Below, in pieces: positions 1 to 10,539 of a stretch of 64,000 nucleotides of DNA. Where the stretch lies: contig CAZQIC010000005.1 in assembly GCA_964593555.1 (NCBI GenBank), positions 1-64,000 of the forward strand. The letters run 5' to 3'. The notes below the pieces were generated by a model. The model made no database searches, was not told where the DNA came from, and saw only the letters and a program-made list of their open reading frames with translations. The stretch's first letter is position 1; every line of letters starts with the position of its first letter. Source of the stretch: CAZQIC01 sp964593555 (GTDB lineage: Bacteria; Bacteroidota; Bacteroidia; JAFLBG01). A program made the translations under genes and the position numbers.

Positions 1-85
1 GATCCATTTTTTAATGGAAGCTTTATTCTTTAACCTGAAATTTATTTCCTGATTTATAAATGATATACTCATGCATTAAAAATAA

Positions 86-184
86 GGTATTACTAACTAA
101 GTATAGACATCCCTCTTAATCTCCCTTCAAAGGGAGAAATTGAAGGAATTATTTTTTTCATCTCTATGCTTAGTTAGCAATACC
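86..184. mobile_element. MITE-like palindromic element with 22-bp inverted repeats
   Basis: Two 22-base arms at 86-107 and 163-184 are inverted repeats of each other with 20 of 22 matches; they begin GGTATT and end AATACC. The 7-base A/T string AAAATAA lies directly outside both ends (79-85 and 185-191), as a target-site duplication would, although it is low complexity. The centre holds a second palindrome, CTCCCT-tcaa-AGGGAG at 121-136. There is no coding capacity. The shape fits a non-autonomous miniature element or a REP-like palindrome. No second copy was seen in the window, so mobility is inference. Confidence 0.45.
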
Positions 185-192
185 AAAATAAA

Positions 193-226
193 ACACCCCT
201 TGTTAATATAACATTACAAGGGGTGT
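193..226 (-). terminator. Rho-independent terminator of the minus-strand pair 4058-248
   Basis: ACACCCCTTGT at 193-203 and ACAAGGGGTGT at 216-226 form a perfect 11-bp stem with a 12-base loop. Read on the minus strand it lies 22 bases after the stop of the kinase-like gene and is followed by a T-rich stretch (TTTATTTTGG). Confidence 0.7.
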
Positions 227-247
227 CTCACGGGGAATTATGTATTG

Positions 248-667
248 TTAGTTAGCTGCTGCAAGTTGAAAATTTAATGAAACGGATCTTCCCTCGTCAG
301 CAAATTCCACCTTATCCGCTAGGTTGCGCATTAAGAAAATTCCTCTTCCACTTGGCTTTTCAAGATTTTCAGGTGCAGTTGGATCAGGTAACCCATCCGA
401 ATTAAAACCGGGGCCTTCATCTTTTACAATAAATTTTATCCAGTCTTTACCTGAGTCAAATGATATATCAACATTTTTTTCAGGATTACCTTTGTTGCCG
501 TGCAATATGGCATTATTTACTGCTTCTGTTAAAGCAATTAATATGTTGCCGTAATTGTCTTCACCGATGTTATATGCTTCACATACTTCATCAATAAGCT
601 TCTCAACCAGGGCAAGATTTTCTGATTTTGAGGCAATCTTTAAACGATGTTGTTCCATTATAACCAT
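248..667 (-). CDS. RsbW/SpoIIAB-like anti-sigma factor, histidine-kinase-type ATPase
   Basis: A 139-residue stand-alone GHKL ATPase domain. The N-box (ALTEAVNNAILHGN), the G1 box (DEGPGFN) and the G2 box (GRGIFLMRNLAD) are all present. There is no sensor or phosphoacceptor domain, which is the architecture of serine kinases of the RsbW/SpoIIAB group that bind and inhibit sigma factors or phosphorylate anti-anti-sigma proteins. The ATG at 667 is chosen; a TTG at 679 would add four residues and overlap the upstream gene. The ATG starts 4 bases after the stop of the DUF4175-like gene, so the two are probably cotranscribed and share the terminator at 193-226. No partner sigma factor or STAS protein is in the window, so the target is unknown. 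Confidence 0.8.
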   Translation of the reverse strand: MVIMEQHRLKIASKSENLALVEKLIDEVCEAYNIGEDNYGNILIALTEAVNNAILHGNKGNPEKNVDISFDSGKDWIKFIVKDEGPGFNSDGLPDPTAPENLEKPSGRGIFLMRNLADKVEFADEGRSVSLNFQLAAAN

Positions 668-671
668 TGTA

Positions 672-3600
672 TTATTCAAAGGTGTTAAAATATTCGTTCA
701 CTTTGTTCTTGTAGTAAGGATTTAAAGCTGCTGGTATTGTTTTCAAAAGCTCCATTTCCTTTTCTTTAAGCCTTTTATACTCTAAAAATTGATTAGGGTT
801 ACCATTATTTTCATTTTTCGCTTCTTTTGATTCCCTCTTTTCGTCTGTATCCCGCTCCCTCTCTGCCTTTTCGCTCTCCAGGAGACGTGTTAAAATATCC
901 TGCTGGCGCTTCAAAGTTTCCTGGCTTATCATCTTATTTACAAGGTCGGTTTCGGTCTGTTCCATCATATTTGCTAGGTCTTTCATGCTTCCACCGGGGT
1001 TTTTACCCTCTTTTTTTAAATCCTCCATCATTTTTTGAATTTCCCTGCGTATTGCCTCCTGCTGGGCTGCCGTTTTTGCTAATTCTTCACTCATGCCTCC
1101 CATGCCATTTTTACCCTGTTTCCCGGGTTTTTGGCCTTCTTTTTTACCTTGCTCCATCTGTTTTTTAAGGCCTTCTATTTGTTTATTAAGCGCTTCCTGC
1201 ATCTGGCGCATAGTAGAGGCAGATGGTTTTTGACCTTTACCTCCGGGTTTATTGCAGCTGCCGTTACCAGACATTTTACTTTGCTGCCTTGCCTGGGCCT
1301 GCATTTGTTGTAAAGATTCGTCAAGTAATAAAGCTATATTATTAACAGAGGTCATGGCCATTTGCTGTCTTCCGCCCGCTTCAGAGGTTTGTCTTTCGGC
1401 TAAGGACTCAATAGCTTTACCCATATTCATGTTGATAGCATTTATTTCCCTGTTAACAGTTGATTGAATTTGAGGAGATCTTTTACTAAGTACAAGTATA
1501 CTGTCCTCAATCATTTTCGAATCGTCCTGTAATTTTTTTTGCTTTTGTGTTAATTGCACATACTGAGGATTATTTGTTTTTGTATTTCCAAGATCTTTCA
1601 TCAGCTGTTCCTGATCAAAGGAAAGTTTAACAAGGTTCTCCAAAATTTCGCGCAGTTTATTCATATCCTCCTCCTGAGCCTGGCTTTGCATGCCCGACTG
1701 CATTTTTTCCAACTGATCCTTCATCTCTTCCATTTTTTCAGACGCTTTTTTTTGCGCCTGTGAAGCTTTCTGATTTTTGTTTTTCTCCAGCTGCTCACTG
1801 CTGCTTTGCATTTCCTGTTTTACTTCCTGCTCTTTTGGTTCTGTGCTTTCCATTTTATTGGGCTGCTCTAGCTCGCTGTTCTTTTTTTCGAGGTTATCGA
1901 GATCTTTCTGCACACTCTCAAATTCTTTATTCAATTCTTTTTGCTTTTCCTGCAGTTCTTTATTGTCGGCTGTTTTTTTGTCATTTGTTTTTTCGCTTAA
2001 CTGATCTTGTTTTTTCGCGAGTTCATCAAGTTTGCTTATAGTCTCTGTTAATTTTTGATCAAACTCTAGTTGTTTAAATAACTCCAGGGTTCTGTCCAAT
2101 TCTTTTTCCACATCTTTATTGGTCATTTTCATTTTCTCCAATGTCTCCTGCACTTTTTCTTTGTCGAGTTGATTCAATAATTTTTCAAGTTCAGCAAAAA
2201 GCTTTTTCATTTCATCGGTCATGATGTCTTTGAAAAGTTCTTCGAGTTGTTTTTGTTTTTCGAGAAGATTCTCATCAGCTTGTTTGTATTCCGATTGCTC
2301 CTTGTTGTTCTTGCTGTTTTCGTTTTTAATATTCTCTACATTTTTCTGCAGGTTCTTTTGTTTGTTCAGCAGATCTTCCAATTTTTTCTTTTCTTCCCAG
2401 CCCAATTGTTTTTTCTCCAAAACTTTTTTGTTGAGATCGTTGATCTGTTTCTGCAGGTCTTTCGCTTCTTTAATGCTTTCTTCTATTTTATCTTTTATCT
2501 GTTCGTTATTTTTTTCTGTGTTCTCTGCAATTTCACTCAAAGATGGAGCTTTAAAAACCATTCTTTCCGAGCGTGTTGATTTACTTCCATGCACACCGTC
2601 ATTGTCAAATACTTCAAAATAATATTCTATCTCATCGCCTGCGCCAATACCTAATTCGGTAATATCCCAGAAATGATAAAACTGATCCTGAGTCGCTTTT
2701 TTATTTATTGGAATAACAATGGTTTTGTATTCGGCATTTTGTGGTGCTGAGACTGCGGAAGCTTCTTTCGCTTTATTATATTTATAGTTGAAGCTAAGCT
2801 TGTTAAAGCCATAATCGTCTTTAATGTTTCCGTTAAAGAAAAATCTTTTCGTTGAGGTGGAATCACGATCTTCTTTTAATTGTATACTCGGAAATGCATC
2901 CGGTATAACATTTATGCTGTATAAAATGCTGTCTTTGTTTTTTACTAATTTATTTTCTGTTGTAACAGAATAATTTTTGTTGTTGAGGAATCTTTTGCTG
3001 AGATCAAAACTGTTTTTTCCGGTGGGTGTTAATGAATAAGCAGTATCCATAAAATTAATATTCAACTGCTCGGTATTTTGAGTGTTGAATTTCCAGTTCA
3101 CTTTTGTTCCTGCCGGGATAACCATATCGCCGGTATTTTTTAACACTTCATTTTTCTTCTCAATATATGATGGGTAGGTGAGCGCTATTTCAAAATCGAG
3201 CAATACCGGTTTTGGAATGGTTTTTAATTCATACTCCTTTGAGGTAAAGCCATCTGCGCTTAATTTGAATTTTACGTTTGATTGTATATTTTTAAAAATA
3301 TAATTAAAATTAATCCGGCCGTCTTTGTCTAATTTGTATTCGTTACCCTCTGACTCAAGGTAAACGGTATTCGGAATTTCATCTCCGGTAATTTTAACTT
3401 CCAGCTTATAGTCTTCCTGTTGCAATGATTCTAGCTTGTTATTCTCAACAACAAATTGAAATGGCGCTTCTTTTTCAAAATAAGTATTGTGTTTTACAAG
3501 GCGTTTTGTTCCCTCAGTAATAATGCTTGGCGCAGCAAAAATTAGTAATATAAAAACCGAAAGCGGAATTACGGCATACTTCAAATGTTTTTTATTTTCC

Positions 3601-4058
3601 GAAAAATTAATGGCCGATGAAAACGGAACTGGTTTCAGCTCTTTTATTTTTTGATCGATACTTGCCTGTAGTAATTCGGCGTGAAGATCATTTGTATTGT
3701 ATTCCTGGCGCTGAAGCTGAAGTATATTGGTAAGCTTATCTTTTACTTCAGTAAAATGTTTCCCAATGATCAAAGCCGCCTCGTCGTGCGTAATTATTTT
3801 CCCTAATTTATTTAGTTTGAATAAGGGAATGGCAACAAGCCTTGATAAAATATAAACATTACTTAAAACAAAAGAATAAAATAAAATTGTTCTGGCCAGT
3901 GTATCAAAGTGAGCGAAATATTCCAGCAGGGTTACAGATAAAAAAAAGGCAACAAAAGTCCCTGTGCTGTATATAGCACCTTTTATGAGCTGATTCTTAT
4001 AGAATTTTCGAATAAACTCATCAAGTTTCGAAAGCAGTATTTCCTTATTGGAACCCAT
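672..4058 (-). CDS. DUF4175-type membrane protein with long coiled coil
   Basis: A 1128-residue protein. The N-terminal part has hydrophobic segments near residues 25-75 and again near 165-185, followed by a beta-rich, probably periplasmic region up to about residue 500 that resembles the large DUF4175 proteins of Bacteroidota. Residues about 510-1050 are very rich in Glu, Lys and Gln and should form long coiled coils, with a Gly/Lys/Gln/Met-rich stretch around 920-1010. The molecular function is unknown. It directly precedes the RsbW-like gene in a two-gene operon, a pairing that suggests envelope signalling, but that is inference. The start is an ATG with no good alternative nearby. Confidence 0.7.
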   Translation of the reverse strand: MGSNKEILLSKLDEFIRKFYKNQLIKGAIYSTGTFVAFFLSVTLLEYFAHFDTLARTILFYSFVLSNVYILSRLVAIPLFKLNKLGKIITHDEAALIIGKHFTEVKDKLTNILQLQRQEYNTNDLHAELLQASIDQKIKELKPVPFSSAINFSENKKHLKYAVIPLSVFILLIFAAPSIITEGTKRLVKHNTYFEKEAPFQFVVENNKLESLQQEDYKLEVKITGDEIPNTVYLESEGNEYKLDKDGRINFNYIFKNIQSNVKFKLSADGFTSKEYELKTIPKPVLLDFEIALTYPSYIEKKNEVLKNTGDMVIPAGTKVNWKFNTQNTEQLNINFMDTAYSLTPTGKNSFDLSKRFLNNKNYSVTTENKLVKNKDSILYSINVIPDAFPSIQLKEDRDSTSTKRFFFNGNIKDDYGFNKLSFNYKYNKAKEASAVSAPQNAEYKTIVIPINKKATQDQFYHFWDITELGIGAGDEIEYYFEVFDNDGVHGSKSTRSERMVFKAPSLSEIAENTEKNNEQIKDKIEESIKEAKDLQKQINDLNKKVLEKKQLGWEEKKKLEDLLNKQKNLQKNVENIKNENSKNNKEQSEYKQADENLLEKQKQLEELFKDIMTDEMKKLFAELEKLLNQLDKEKVQETLEKMKMTNKDVEKELDRTLELFKQLEFDQKLTETISKLDELAKKQDQLSEKTNDKKTADNKELQEKQKELNKEFESVQKDLDNLEKKNSELEQPNKMESTEPKEQEVKQEMQSSSEQLEKNKNQKASQAQKKASEKMEEMKDQLEKMQSGMQSQAQEEDMNKLREILENLVKLSFDQEQLMKDLGNTKTNNPQYVQLTQKQKKLQDDSKMIEDSILVLSKRSPQIQSTVNREINAINMNMGKAIESLAERQTSEAGGRQQMAMTSVNNIALLLDESLQQMQAQARQQSKMSGNGSCNKPGGKGQKPSASTMRQMQEALNKQIEGLKKQMEQGKKEGQKPGKQGKNGMGGMSEELAKTAAQQEAIRREIQKMMEDLKKEGKNPGGSMKDLANMMEQTETDLVNKMISQETLKRQQDILTRLLESEKAERERDTDEKRESKEAKNENNGNPNQFLEYKRLKEKEMELLKTIPAALNPYYKNKVNEYFNTFE

Positions 4059-4211
4059 CTTTATTCACAATGATGCTGAAAGCACCGTGTTTACATAAAG
4101 ATAGCCAAAATACACTGGGTTTCGTTGCGGGGATTCTTAAAAAATGTTAATAGGGCAATCAATTTCTTTTATAATTTTAAGTTTTCCATTTTAGCTGATA
4201 TAAAGATTTCA

Positions 4212-6815
4212 ATGACCCGCATTTCAATATTTAAGATAAATCAGCATTTTATTCTGTGCGTGGTCCTATTATTAATGGGATCGCAGCTTTTTTCTCAAAC
4301 CAACAAAGCAAACGTTTGGTGTTTTGGCGATAAAGCAGGGGTAGATTTTAATTCGGGTGCACCAGTTGCTTTTGCACGTACTGCCACAACTAATTTAATT
4401 GAAGGTAGTTCGAGTATGTGCGATGAATTCGGAAATCTTTTATTTTATGCATCCGGCGTTAATGCCTGGGACAAGTCGCATGTTGTTATGCCTAATGGCA
4501 GTGGATTGTTAGGATATGGCAGCAGCACGCAGGGTGCATTAATAACGCCTGTTATTGGTACCTGTGATAAATATTATTTATTTACGGTTGGAGCATATGA
4601 GCAGGGCGCGAATTTACCGGGGCTTCATTATTCAATTATTGATATGAGTTTGCAGGGTAACGGAACAATATCTTGTCCGTTGGGAGATATTCCGGCAGGT
4701 TCAAAAAATATTCATCTTACTCCTGCACCATTAAAGGATTCTCTCGATGAAAAAATTACTTCCGTAATGCATTCCAACGGTACAGATTATTGGATCATTG
4801 TAAGGGAGCTTGCGACCAATGTTTACTATTCTTACCTGGTGACGGCTGCAGGTATTAATACTGTTCCAGTTCAATCTGCAACTGGCGGGGCGCCTGGAGT
4901 TGGCTCCTGGTATGGATATTTAAAACCAACTAAAGATGGAAAACAGTTGGTTGGCGCAAGGCTGTGGTGTTTTAACAGCTCCGGGAATATTCCAAGGTTT
5001 ATTGAGTTAATTGATTTTAATAATACTACCGGCGCATTAAGTAACGCACAAAAAATAAATGTAGTGAATGATCATTTTTGGTATGGCGTTGCTTTTTCCT
5101 GTAACGATTCTGTGATCTATGCAACGGGTGCCCAGTTTTTTGGATCATATAAATTATACCAGTACCAACGTTTTGCACCTGTTGTTTCCGCTACAGAAAC
5201 CGTGGTGACGAATCTTTCAGATGCAAGTTCATTGCAGTTAGGCCCGGATGGAAAAATATATAATTTTACCTTTATAAAAACCTCGCTGGATGTAATAAAT
5301 AATCCTAATTCTGTTGCTTCGCCAAATTTTGCAACATCAATTGTGCCGCTTGTCGCCGGAACAAGATCAATGATGGGCAGCCCAAATATTTTTCACGGAT
5401 ATGAGCGGGAGTTTTGTAATTCGTTTTCTTCAAGTGGCAATACCAATACTATTTGTTTAGGAGATTCAGTTGCATTGGGAAAAAGCCACTATACAACATG
5501 TCATAGCTATAGCTGGAGTCCTGCCGCAGGGTTAAGCAATACATCGGCTCTCAATCCTATTGCTAAACCTCTTGTACCAACAACATATACACTAACGGTT
5601 ACAACATTAAATTGCGATACCTATACTGATACTTTCCGTGTTAATGTTTTGCCACTCCCGGTTGCAGTCATTAGCGGAAATCAATATGTATGTGCAGGAA
5701 GTACAATAACTTTAACAGCATCTTCGGGAATAAATTATAATTGGAATACAGGCGCAACAACGAATACAATTTCTGTTTCTCCTTCTTTAACTACTTCATA
5801 TACTGTTGTGGTCAGTGATGGCTCCTGCACAAATACTGCAGTAACAACCGTAACTTTTGTCCCATTACCTGTTGCAGCAATAAGTGGTTTAACGAGTGTT
5901 TGCATCGGTGATTCTGTTTCGCTTTCGGCCACGGTTGTTGGTGCATATGTATGGAGCACTGGTGAATTAACGCCTGCAATAAAGGTTGGACCACTATTAA
6001 ATTTCAGATATTATTTAACCTCTTCAAATATTTGTGGCAACGCAGTTGATTCTGTTGATATAGTTGTCCATTCATTACCTGTTATTGTGTGTAGTGCTGC
6101 GGATACAATTTGTGCCGGACAAAATAGTATATTATTTGCATCAGGCGGAAATACATATTCCTGGTTTCCCGCATTAGGACTATCATCCACAACCGGAAAT
6201 TCTGTTAATGTATCTCCTGTTTTGTCATCAACATATTCAGTTGTTGGCATGGATATAAATGGATGTGTTGATTCCTGTAATGTTCAAGTAGAGGTGAATA
6301 TATTGCCGTTAGTAAATGCTGGTGCAAGTTGGACAATTCAATTGGGTAGTAATGTTCAATTAAGTGCGTCTGCAGGCGGCACTTATCTGTGGTCGCCTTC
6401 TGCAGGACTTTCATGTATTACATGTTCAACCCCGATTGCAAGTCCCACAGAGACCACTACTTATTATTTAACAACTACAGATGCGAATGGATGTACGGCA
6501 ATGGATTCATTGCTTGTAACTGTTGATCTTATATGCGGAAAATATTTTATACCAAATGTTTTTTCTCCGAATGCAGATGGAGAGAATGATGTATTCTATG
6601 TTTACTCCAATCTTAAATGCGTCAAAGATTTTTCATTAAAAATTTACAGCAGATGGGGTGAAATGCTTTTCCAGACTGATGATCCGCAGTTGGGGTGGAA
6701 CGGAATACACAACGGAAAAACAATGAACAGCGATGTTTTTGTTTATCAGCTCAATATGATATTGATAGATAAATCAGAAATAATAAAATCCGGAAACATT
6801 ACCCTTCTTCGTTAA
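4212..6815 (+). CDS. T9SS type B secreted protein with N-terminal beta-propeller
   Basis: An 867-residue exported protein. The ATG at 4212 gives a standard signal peptide ending LFSQ; an upstream TTG at 4125 would place 29 odd residues before it and is rejected. Residues about 30-400 form a WD40/propeller-like domain opening with VWCFGDKAGVDFNSG, a common head of Bacteroidota surface proteins. Residues about 400-775 are Ig-like repeats of the form CxGxxVxLxA...YxWxxG. The last ~92 residues are a gliding-motility-type C-terminal domain (type B sorting signal): CGKYFIPNVFSPNADG, then SRWGE, ending ITLLR. It is probably anchored or released at the cell surface. The ligand is unknown. It lies 70 bases before the next giant gene in the same direction. 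Confidence 0.8.
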   Translation: MTRISIFKINQHFILCVVLLLMGSQLFSQTNKANVWCFGDKAGVDFNSGAPVAFARTATTNLIEGSSSMCDEFGNLLFYASGVNAWDKSHVVMPNGSGLLGYGSSTQGALITPVIGTCDKYYLFTVGAYEQGANLPGLHYSIIDMSLQGNGTISCPLGDIPAGSKNIHLTPAPLKDSLDEKITSVMHSNGTDYWIIVRELATNVYYSYLVTAAGINTVPVQSATGGAPGVGSWYGYLKPTKDGKQLVGARLWCFNSSGNIPRFIELIDFNNTTGALSNAQKINVVNDHFWYGVAFSCNDSVIYATGAQFFGSYKLYQYQRFAPVVSATETVVTNLSDASSLQLGPDGKIYNFTFIKTSLDVINNPNSVASPNFATSIVPLVAGTRSMMGSPNIFHGYEREFCNSFSSSGNTNTICLGDSVALGKSHYTTCHSYSWSPAAGLSNTSALNPIAKPLVPTTYTLTVTTLNCDTYTDTFRVNVLPLPVAVISGNQYVCAGSTITLTASSGINYNWNTGATTNTISVSPSLTTSYTVVVSDGSCTNTAVTTVTFVPLPVAAISGLTSVCIGDSVSLSATVVGAYVWSTGELTPAIKVGPLLNFRYYLTSSNICGNAVDSVDIVVHSLPVIVCSAADTICAGQNSILFASGGNTYSWFPALGLSSTTGNSVNVSPVLSSTYSVVGMDINGCVDSCNVQVEVNILPLVNAGASWTIQLGSNVQLSASAGGTYLWSPSAGLSCITCSTPIASPTETTTYYLTTTDANGCTAMDSLLVTVDLICGKYFIPNVFSPNADGENDVFYVYSNLKCVKDFSLKIYSRWGEMLFQTDDPQLGWNGIHNGKTMNSDVFVYQLNMILIDKSEIIKSGNITLLR

Positions 6816-6885
6816 GATGTATTTTGCAATTTTTTAAAAGCACAATAATTTTATTGCCTCTAATATTTTGGTTAAATTTATTATA

Positions 6886-9800
6886 ATGTCTGCATCAATC
6901 AATTTTTACGGTATTAAGCGATTACGGAGTTTACTTTTTGCCTTTATTTTTTTTCTATTCAACATTGGATCATACGCTTCCATAAAAAAAAATGTTGAAA
7001 CAAATCCGCTTTTGTCAGGGTCTGAATCTTTGATTTCTTTTCAAGAAAACAAGGGCCAACTTTTAGATAATATGGGAGGGCTTGCGAACAATGTTTGGTA
7101 TAAGGGTCAGTACAATGGACTTGAAGTGTATCTTACCAATTCAGGGATAAGTTATGTTCACCGAGCGTATCAATATGAAGAAAACCATGATACTGTTAAT
7201 TCAAGAGTAAGCGATATTAATAAGGTTGTTGGTGAACACGTGTATCGCCTTGATTTGCGATTGGAGGGTATGAATGCAAATGCAAAACATATTGGAAAGA
7301 GAAGCAATGATTTTTACACAAACTATTTTTTAAGCCACTCTCCGCAAGGGATTTATAACGTAAAGGAGTATAGCGAAGTTGAATACGAAGAAGTGTGGAA
7401 AAACATCAACTGGAAGGTGTATAATACTTCAGGGGGTATGAAGCATGAATTTATTCTAGAGGAGGGTGCACAATTAAAAGATGTAAAATTAAGAATAGAT
7501 GGCGCTAAAAACATTTCCTTAAGTAAGGGAGGATTAAAAATAGAAACGCCTTATGGGGTGATAGAGGAAAAAAATCTTTACTGCTATGTAATAAGTGCAA
7601 AAGGTGAAAGGCAACAAGTAAAAGCAAAATACGTTCTTATTGATGATTTGGTGACATTTGATGTTGATTGGAATGGCAAGGGCACTCTTGTAATTGACCC
7701 GCATTTGGTGTGGGGGACATATTATACAAGTACATCAGGAGCAAACGATTTTTCTTATTCCATTACTACAGATAAATTTGGTAATGTATTTATGACCGGC
7801 AATGTTGTGGCGGCCGGGTTTCCCTTACAAAATCCGGGAGGTACTATTTATTATCAGGGAATACTTGCAGGAATAGAAGATGCTTTTATTTTAAAGTTCG
7901 ATAATAATGGTGTACGGCAATGGGCAACACTTTACGGGGGCAGTTCTTCTGAGGTTGGCTATTCTGTAATCACCGACCTTAATGGAGATCTTTATGTTAC
8001 TGGTCAAACCAATTCTAGCAACTTTCCATTTGCCAATCCAGGCGGTACAACTTTTTTTCAGGGGGCATTGTCCGGAGTTAATTACGATGCGTTTCTTTTG
8101 AAGTTCGATAATGCGGGTAATCGACTGTGGGCTACTTTTTATGGAGGTTCAGGTATAGATGCAGGCATGTCGGTTGCAATTGATGCCTTGGGAAATTTAT
8201 ATATGGGTGGCAACACAAATTCTCCTGCAGCAAGTTTTCCATTGCTAAATGGTGGAGGCGCAAGTTATAACCAAGGGGTTTTTGGTGGCTCCATGGATGG
8301 CTTTATTGCAAAGTTCAGCATTACCGGGCAGCAGTTGTGGTCAACTTTTTACGGGGGTACAGGAACTGATCTTATTATGTCGTTAGCAACTGACGGCACA
8401 AATAATTTAGTTGTTCTCGGATCCACTACAGGGAATTTTTTATTGTTCAATCCCGGCGGGGTTGCTTATTATGACGGAATTGTTGGCGGTACATCCGATG
8501 CATTTATTTTAAAATTTTCTTCAGCAGGTCAGCGTTTATGGTCAACCTATTATGGGGGAAGCTCAACTGAGGCTCCGTACTCTATCGATGGCGATGTGAA
8601 TGGAAATATTTTTGTTATAAGTGGAACAGACTCAGGAGATTTACCTACTTACGATCCAGGAGGAGGGGTTTTCTATCAGTCAGCAATAAATGCTTCTTCG
8701 GATCTTTTTATTTTGAAGTTTGATAATACTCTTCAGAGGCAATGGGCAACATATATCGGAGGGAATGGCCAGGATTACAATGCAACTAATGATCACTCAA
8801 TTGCTGTGGATGATATTAGGGGTTATGTTGCAGCAACGTTTGTTGTTTATTCAACAGATATGCCTATTTATTGTTCTCAATCACTTTACTCAAATGTAAC
8901 TGATAACGATGAAAGTGGATACCTCATTGTGTTTGATAATGCAGGAGTTCCGCTTTGGTCTACTTATATAGATACGTTGGCTGTTGGAACAAATCATGCA
9001 GAAGAGCCTTATAATGTTGCCATTGATCCAAGCGGGAATTTTTTCTTATCGACCTATACAAAAATTTCCGGAGGAGAATTGCAGGTGTATGGACCTTTGG
9101 CCGCATCTTACGTTCAGCATCCTCCTCCCAGTGTAAGCTATGGAAATTGGTTTGCTAAATTTTCGTATAAACCATCAGCAGGCGCAGATAAATTTATTTG
9201 TGTTGGTTCAAATATTCAGCTAAATGTTAGTGGTGGGGATTACTACACATGGACACCTTCGGCAGGACTTAGTTGCACCGATTGCCCTAATCCTTTGGCC
9301 TCACCCATTGTTACCACCACTTATGTTATTGCAAGTGGTTGTATTCCTTCGGGAGATACAATTGTAGTAAATGTAAATCCGACCCCAATAGCAAGTGTTA
9401 CATCTGATACTTCAATTTGTGCGGGAAGGAATGTAACTCTTACCGCCGGTAACGGACCATTATATTTCTGGAGTAATGGAGCTACAACGGCTTTTATAAC
9501 TGTTAGTCCCGCATCGCCAACTTCCTTTTCTGTAATTGTATCAGGTGGTCCAGGTTGCGATGACACCGCTTATGTTAATGTTAATGTTAATCCACCATTA
9601 AATGTGAGTATAAGTTCAAATAGTTCCATTTGCAGTGGCGATAGTGTTCTGGTTTCTGCAACCTCAGGCGCAGCAATGTATAGTTGGAGCAATGGTAATA
9701 CAACATCTTCCTTTATGACTCATCCTGCGGTTGGAAATATTACCTATTCACTTGTTGTTTCCAATGGGTTTTGTGCAGATACATTACAAACAACAATCAA

Positions 9801-10539
9801 TGTAGCGCAAATGCCTATTGCCAACGCCGGCAACGATGATACTATTTGTCGCGGACAAAATTTAACCCTTAACGGCACGGGAGGAAGTAATTATTTGTGG
9901 AGTACAGGTTCTACTTCAGCATCGATTACAATATCTCCTATTATTACTATTCCATATACGTTAACTGTTTCCAACGGAGCATGTTCAGATGTTGATTTGG
10001 TAAATATTGTAGTTGTCTCTCCACCTTCAGTTATTGCCAATTCAAATACCACAATAATTATTGGAGCATCCGTTACTATTTCGGCGGTTTCGGTTGGTGG
10101 GATTAATTTTCAATGGAGCCCATCATCCGGTTTAAGCTGCGTGAATTGTGCATATCCAGTTGCAAGTCCTATTATTACCACTACGTATTTTGTTACCACC
10201 ACGGACATTAATGGCTGCACCGCAACCGATTCTGTAATAATAATTGTAGATGTAAAATGTGGTGAAGTGTTTATACCAAATGCTTTTTCTCCTAATGGGG
10301 ATGCAGAGAATGATGTGTTTTTTGTTTTAGCGAATACAACCTGCGTAAAAGAATTTTTATTTCGTATTTATGATCGTTGGGGAGAAATTGTTTTTGAAAC
10401 AACAGATATAAAAAGTGGGTGGGATGGTTTTTTTAGAGATAAAAAGTTGAATGCGGCAGTTTTTGCGTACCAATTAAATATGGTCTCTGTTGATAATACT
10501 ACAATTGCCCGTTCTGGGAACATTACCCTTGTCAGGTAA
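6886..10539 (+). CDS. T9SS type B secreted protein with ENKGQ head domain and SBBP repeats
   Basis: A 1217-residue protein. The ATG at 6886 is preferred over a TTG at 6868. A signal peptide (residues 1-32) is followed by the head domain starting ENKGQ (about 50-270), which recurs in the genes at 20867 and 61946 and which I believe Pfam calls DUF7948. Six or more SBBP beta-propeller repeats (about 270-760) carry the signature WxTYYGGxxxD...DxxGNxYxTG. Ig-like repeats follow (765-1120), then a type B C-terminal domain with CGEVFIPNAFSPNGD, DRWGE and the terminal ITLVR. It is predicted to be a cell-surface adhesin or fibre. Its C-terminal domain most resembles that of the preceding gene, which suggests tandem duplication with exchange of the N-terminal domain. 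Confidence 0.8.
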   Translation: MSASINFYGIKRLRSLLFAFIFFLFNIGSYASIKKNVETNPLLSGSESLISFQENKGQLLDNMGGLANNVWYKGQYNGLEVYLTNSGISYVHRAYQYEENHDTVNSRVSDINKVVGEHVYRLDLRLEGMNANAKHIGKRSNDFYTNYFLSHSPQGIYNVKEYSEVEYEEVWKNINWKVYNTSGGMKHEFILEEGAQLKDVKLRIDGAKNISLSKGGLKIETPYGVIEEKNLYCYVISAKGERQQVKAKYVLIDDLVTFDVDWNGKGTLVIDPHLVWGTYYTSTSGANDFSYSITTDKFGNVFMTGNVVAAGFPLQNPGGTIYYQGILAGIEDAFILKFDNNGVRQWATLYGGSSSEVGYSVITDLNGDLYVTGQTNSSNFPFANPGGTTFFQGALSGVNYDAFLLKFDNAGNRLWATFYGGSGIDAGMSVAIDALGNLYMGGNTNSPAASFPLLNGGGASYNQGVFGGSMDGFIAKFSITGQQLWSTFYGGTGTDLIMSLATDGTNNLVVLGSTTGNFLLFNPGGVAYYDGIVGGTSDAFILKFSSAGQRLWSTYYGGSSTEAPYSIDGDVNGNIFVISGTDSGDLPTYDPGGGVFYQSAINASSDLFILKFDNTLQRQWATYIGGNGQDYNATNDHSIAVDDIRGYVAATFVVYSTDMPIYCSQSLYSNVTDNDESGYLIVFDNAGVPLWSTYIDTLAVGTNHAEEPYNVAIDPSGNFFLSTYTKISGGELQVYGPLAASYVQHPPPSVSYGNWFAKFSYKPSAGADKFICVGSNIQLNVSGGDYYTWTPSAGLSCTDCPNPLASPIVTTTYVIASGCIPSGDTIVVNVNPTPIASVTSDTSICAGRNVTLTAGNGPLYFWSNGATTAFITVSPASPTSFSVIVSGGPGCDDTAYVNVNVNPPLNVSISSNSSICSGDSVLVSATSGAAMYSWSNGNTTSSFMTHPAVGNITYSLVVSNGFCADTLQTTINVAQMPIANAGNDDTICRGQNLTLNGTGGSNYLWSTGSTSASITISPIITIPYTLTVSNGACSDVDLVNIVVVSPPSVIANSNTTIIIGASVTISAVSVGGINFQWSPSSGLSCVNCAYPVASPIITTTYFVTTTDINGCTATDSVIIIVDVKCGEVFIPNAFSPNGDAENDVFFVLANTTCVKEFLFRIYDRWGEIVFETTDIKSGWDGFFRDKKLNAAVFAYQLNMVSVDNTTIARSGNITLVR

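Noticed and set aside
827..2622. Long plus-strand frames opposite the DUF4175-like gene
   Set aside because: They are rich in Phe, Leu, Ser and Cys because they are the reverse of a Lys/Glu/Gln-rich coiled coil; no start context or domain is visible.
4125..4211. N-terminal extension of the first T9SS gene from a TTG
   Set aside because: It would put 29 non-signal residues before an intact signal peptide; the ATG at 4212 is better.
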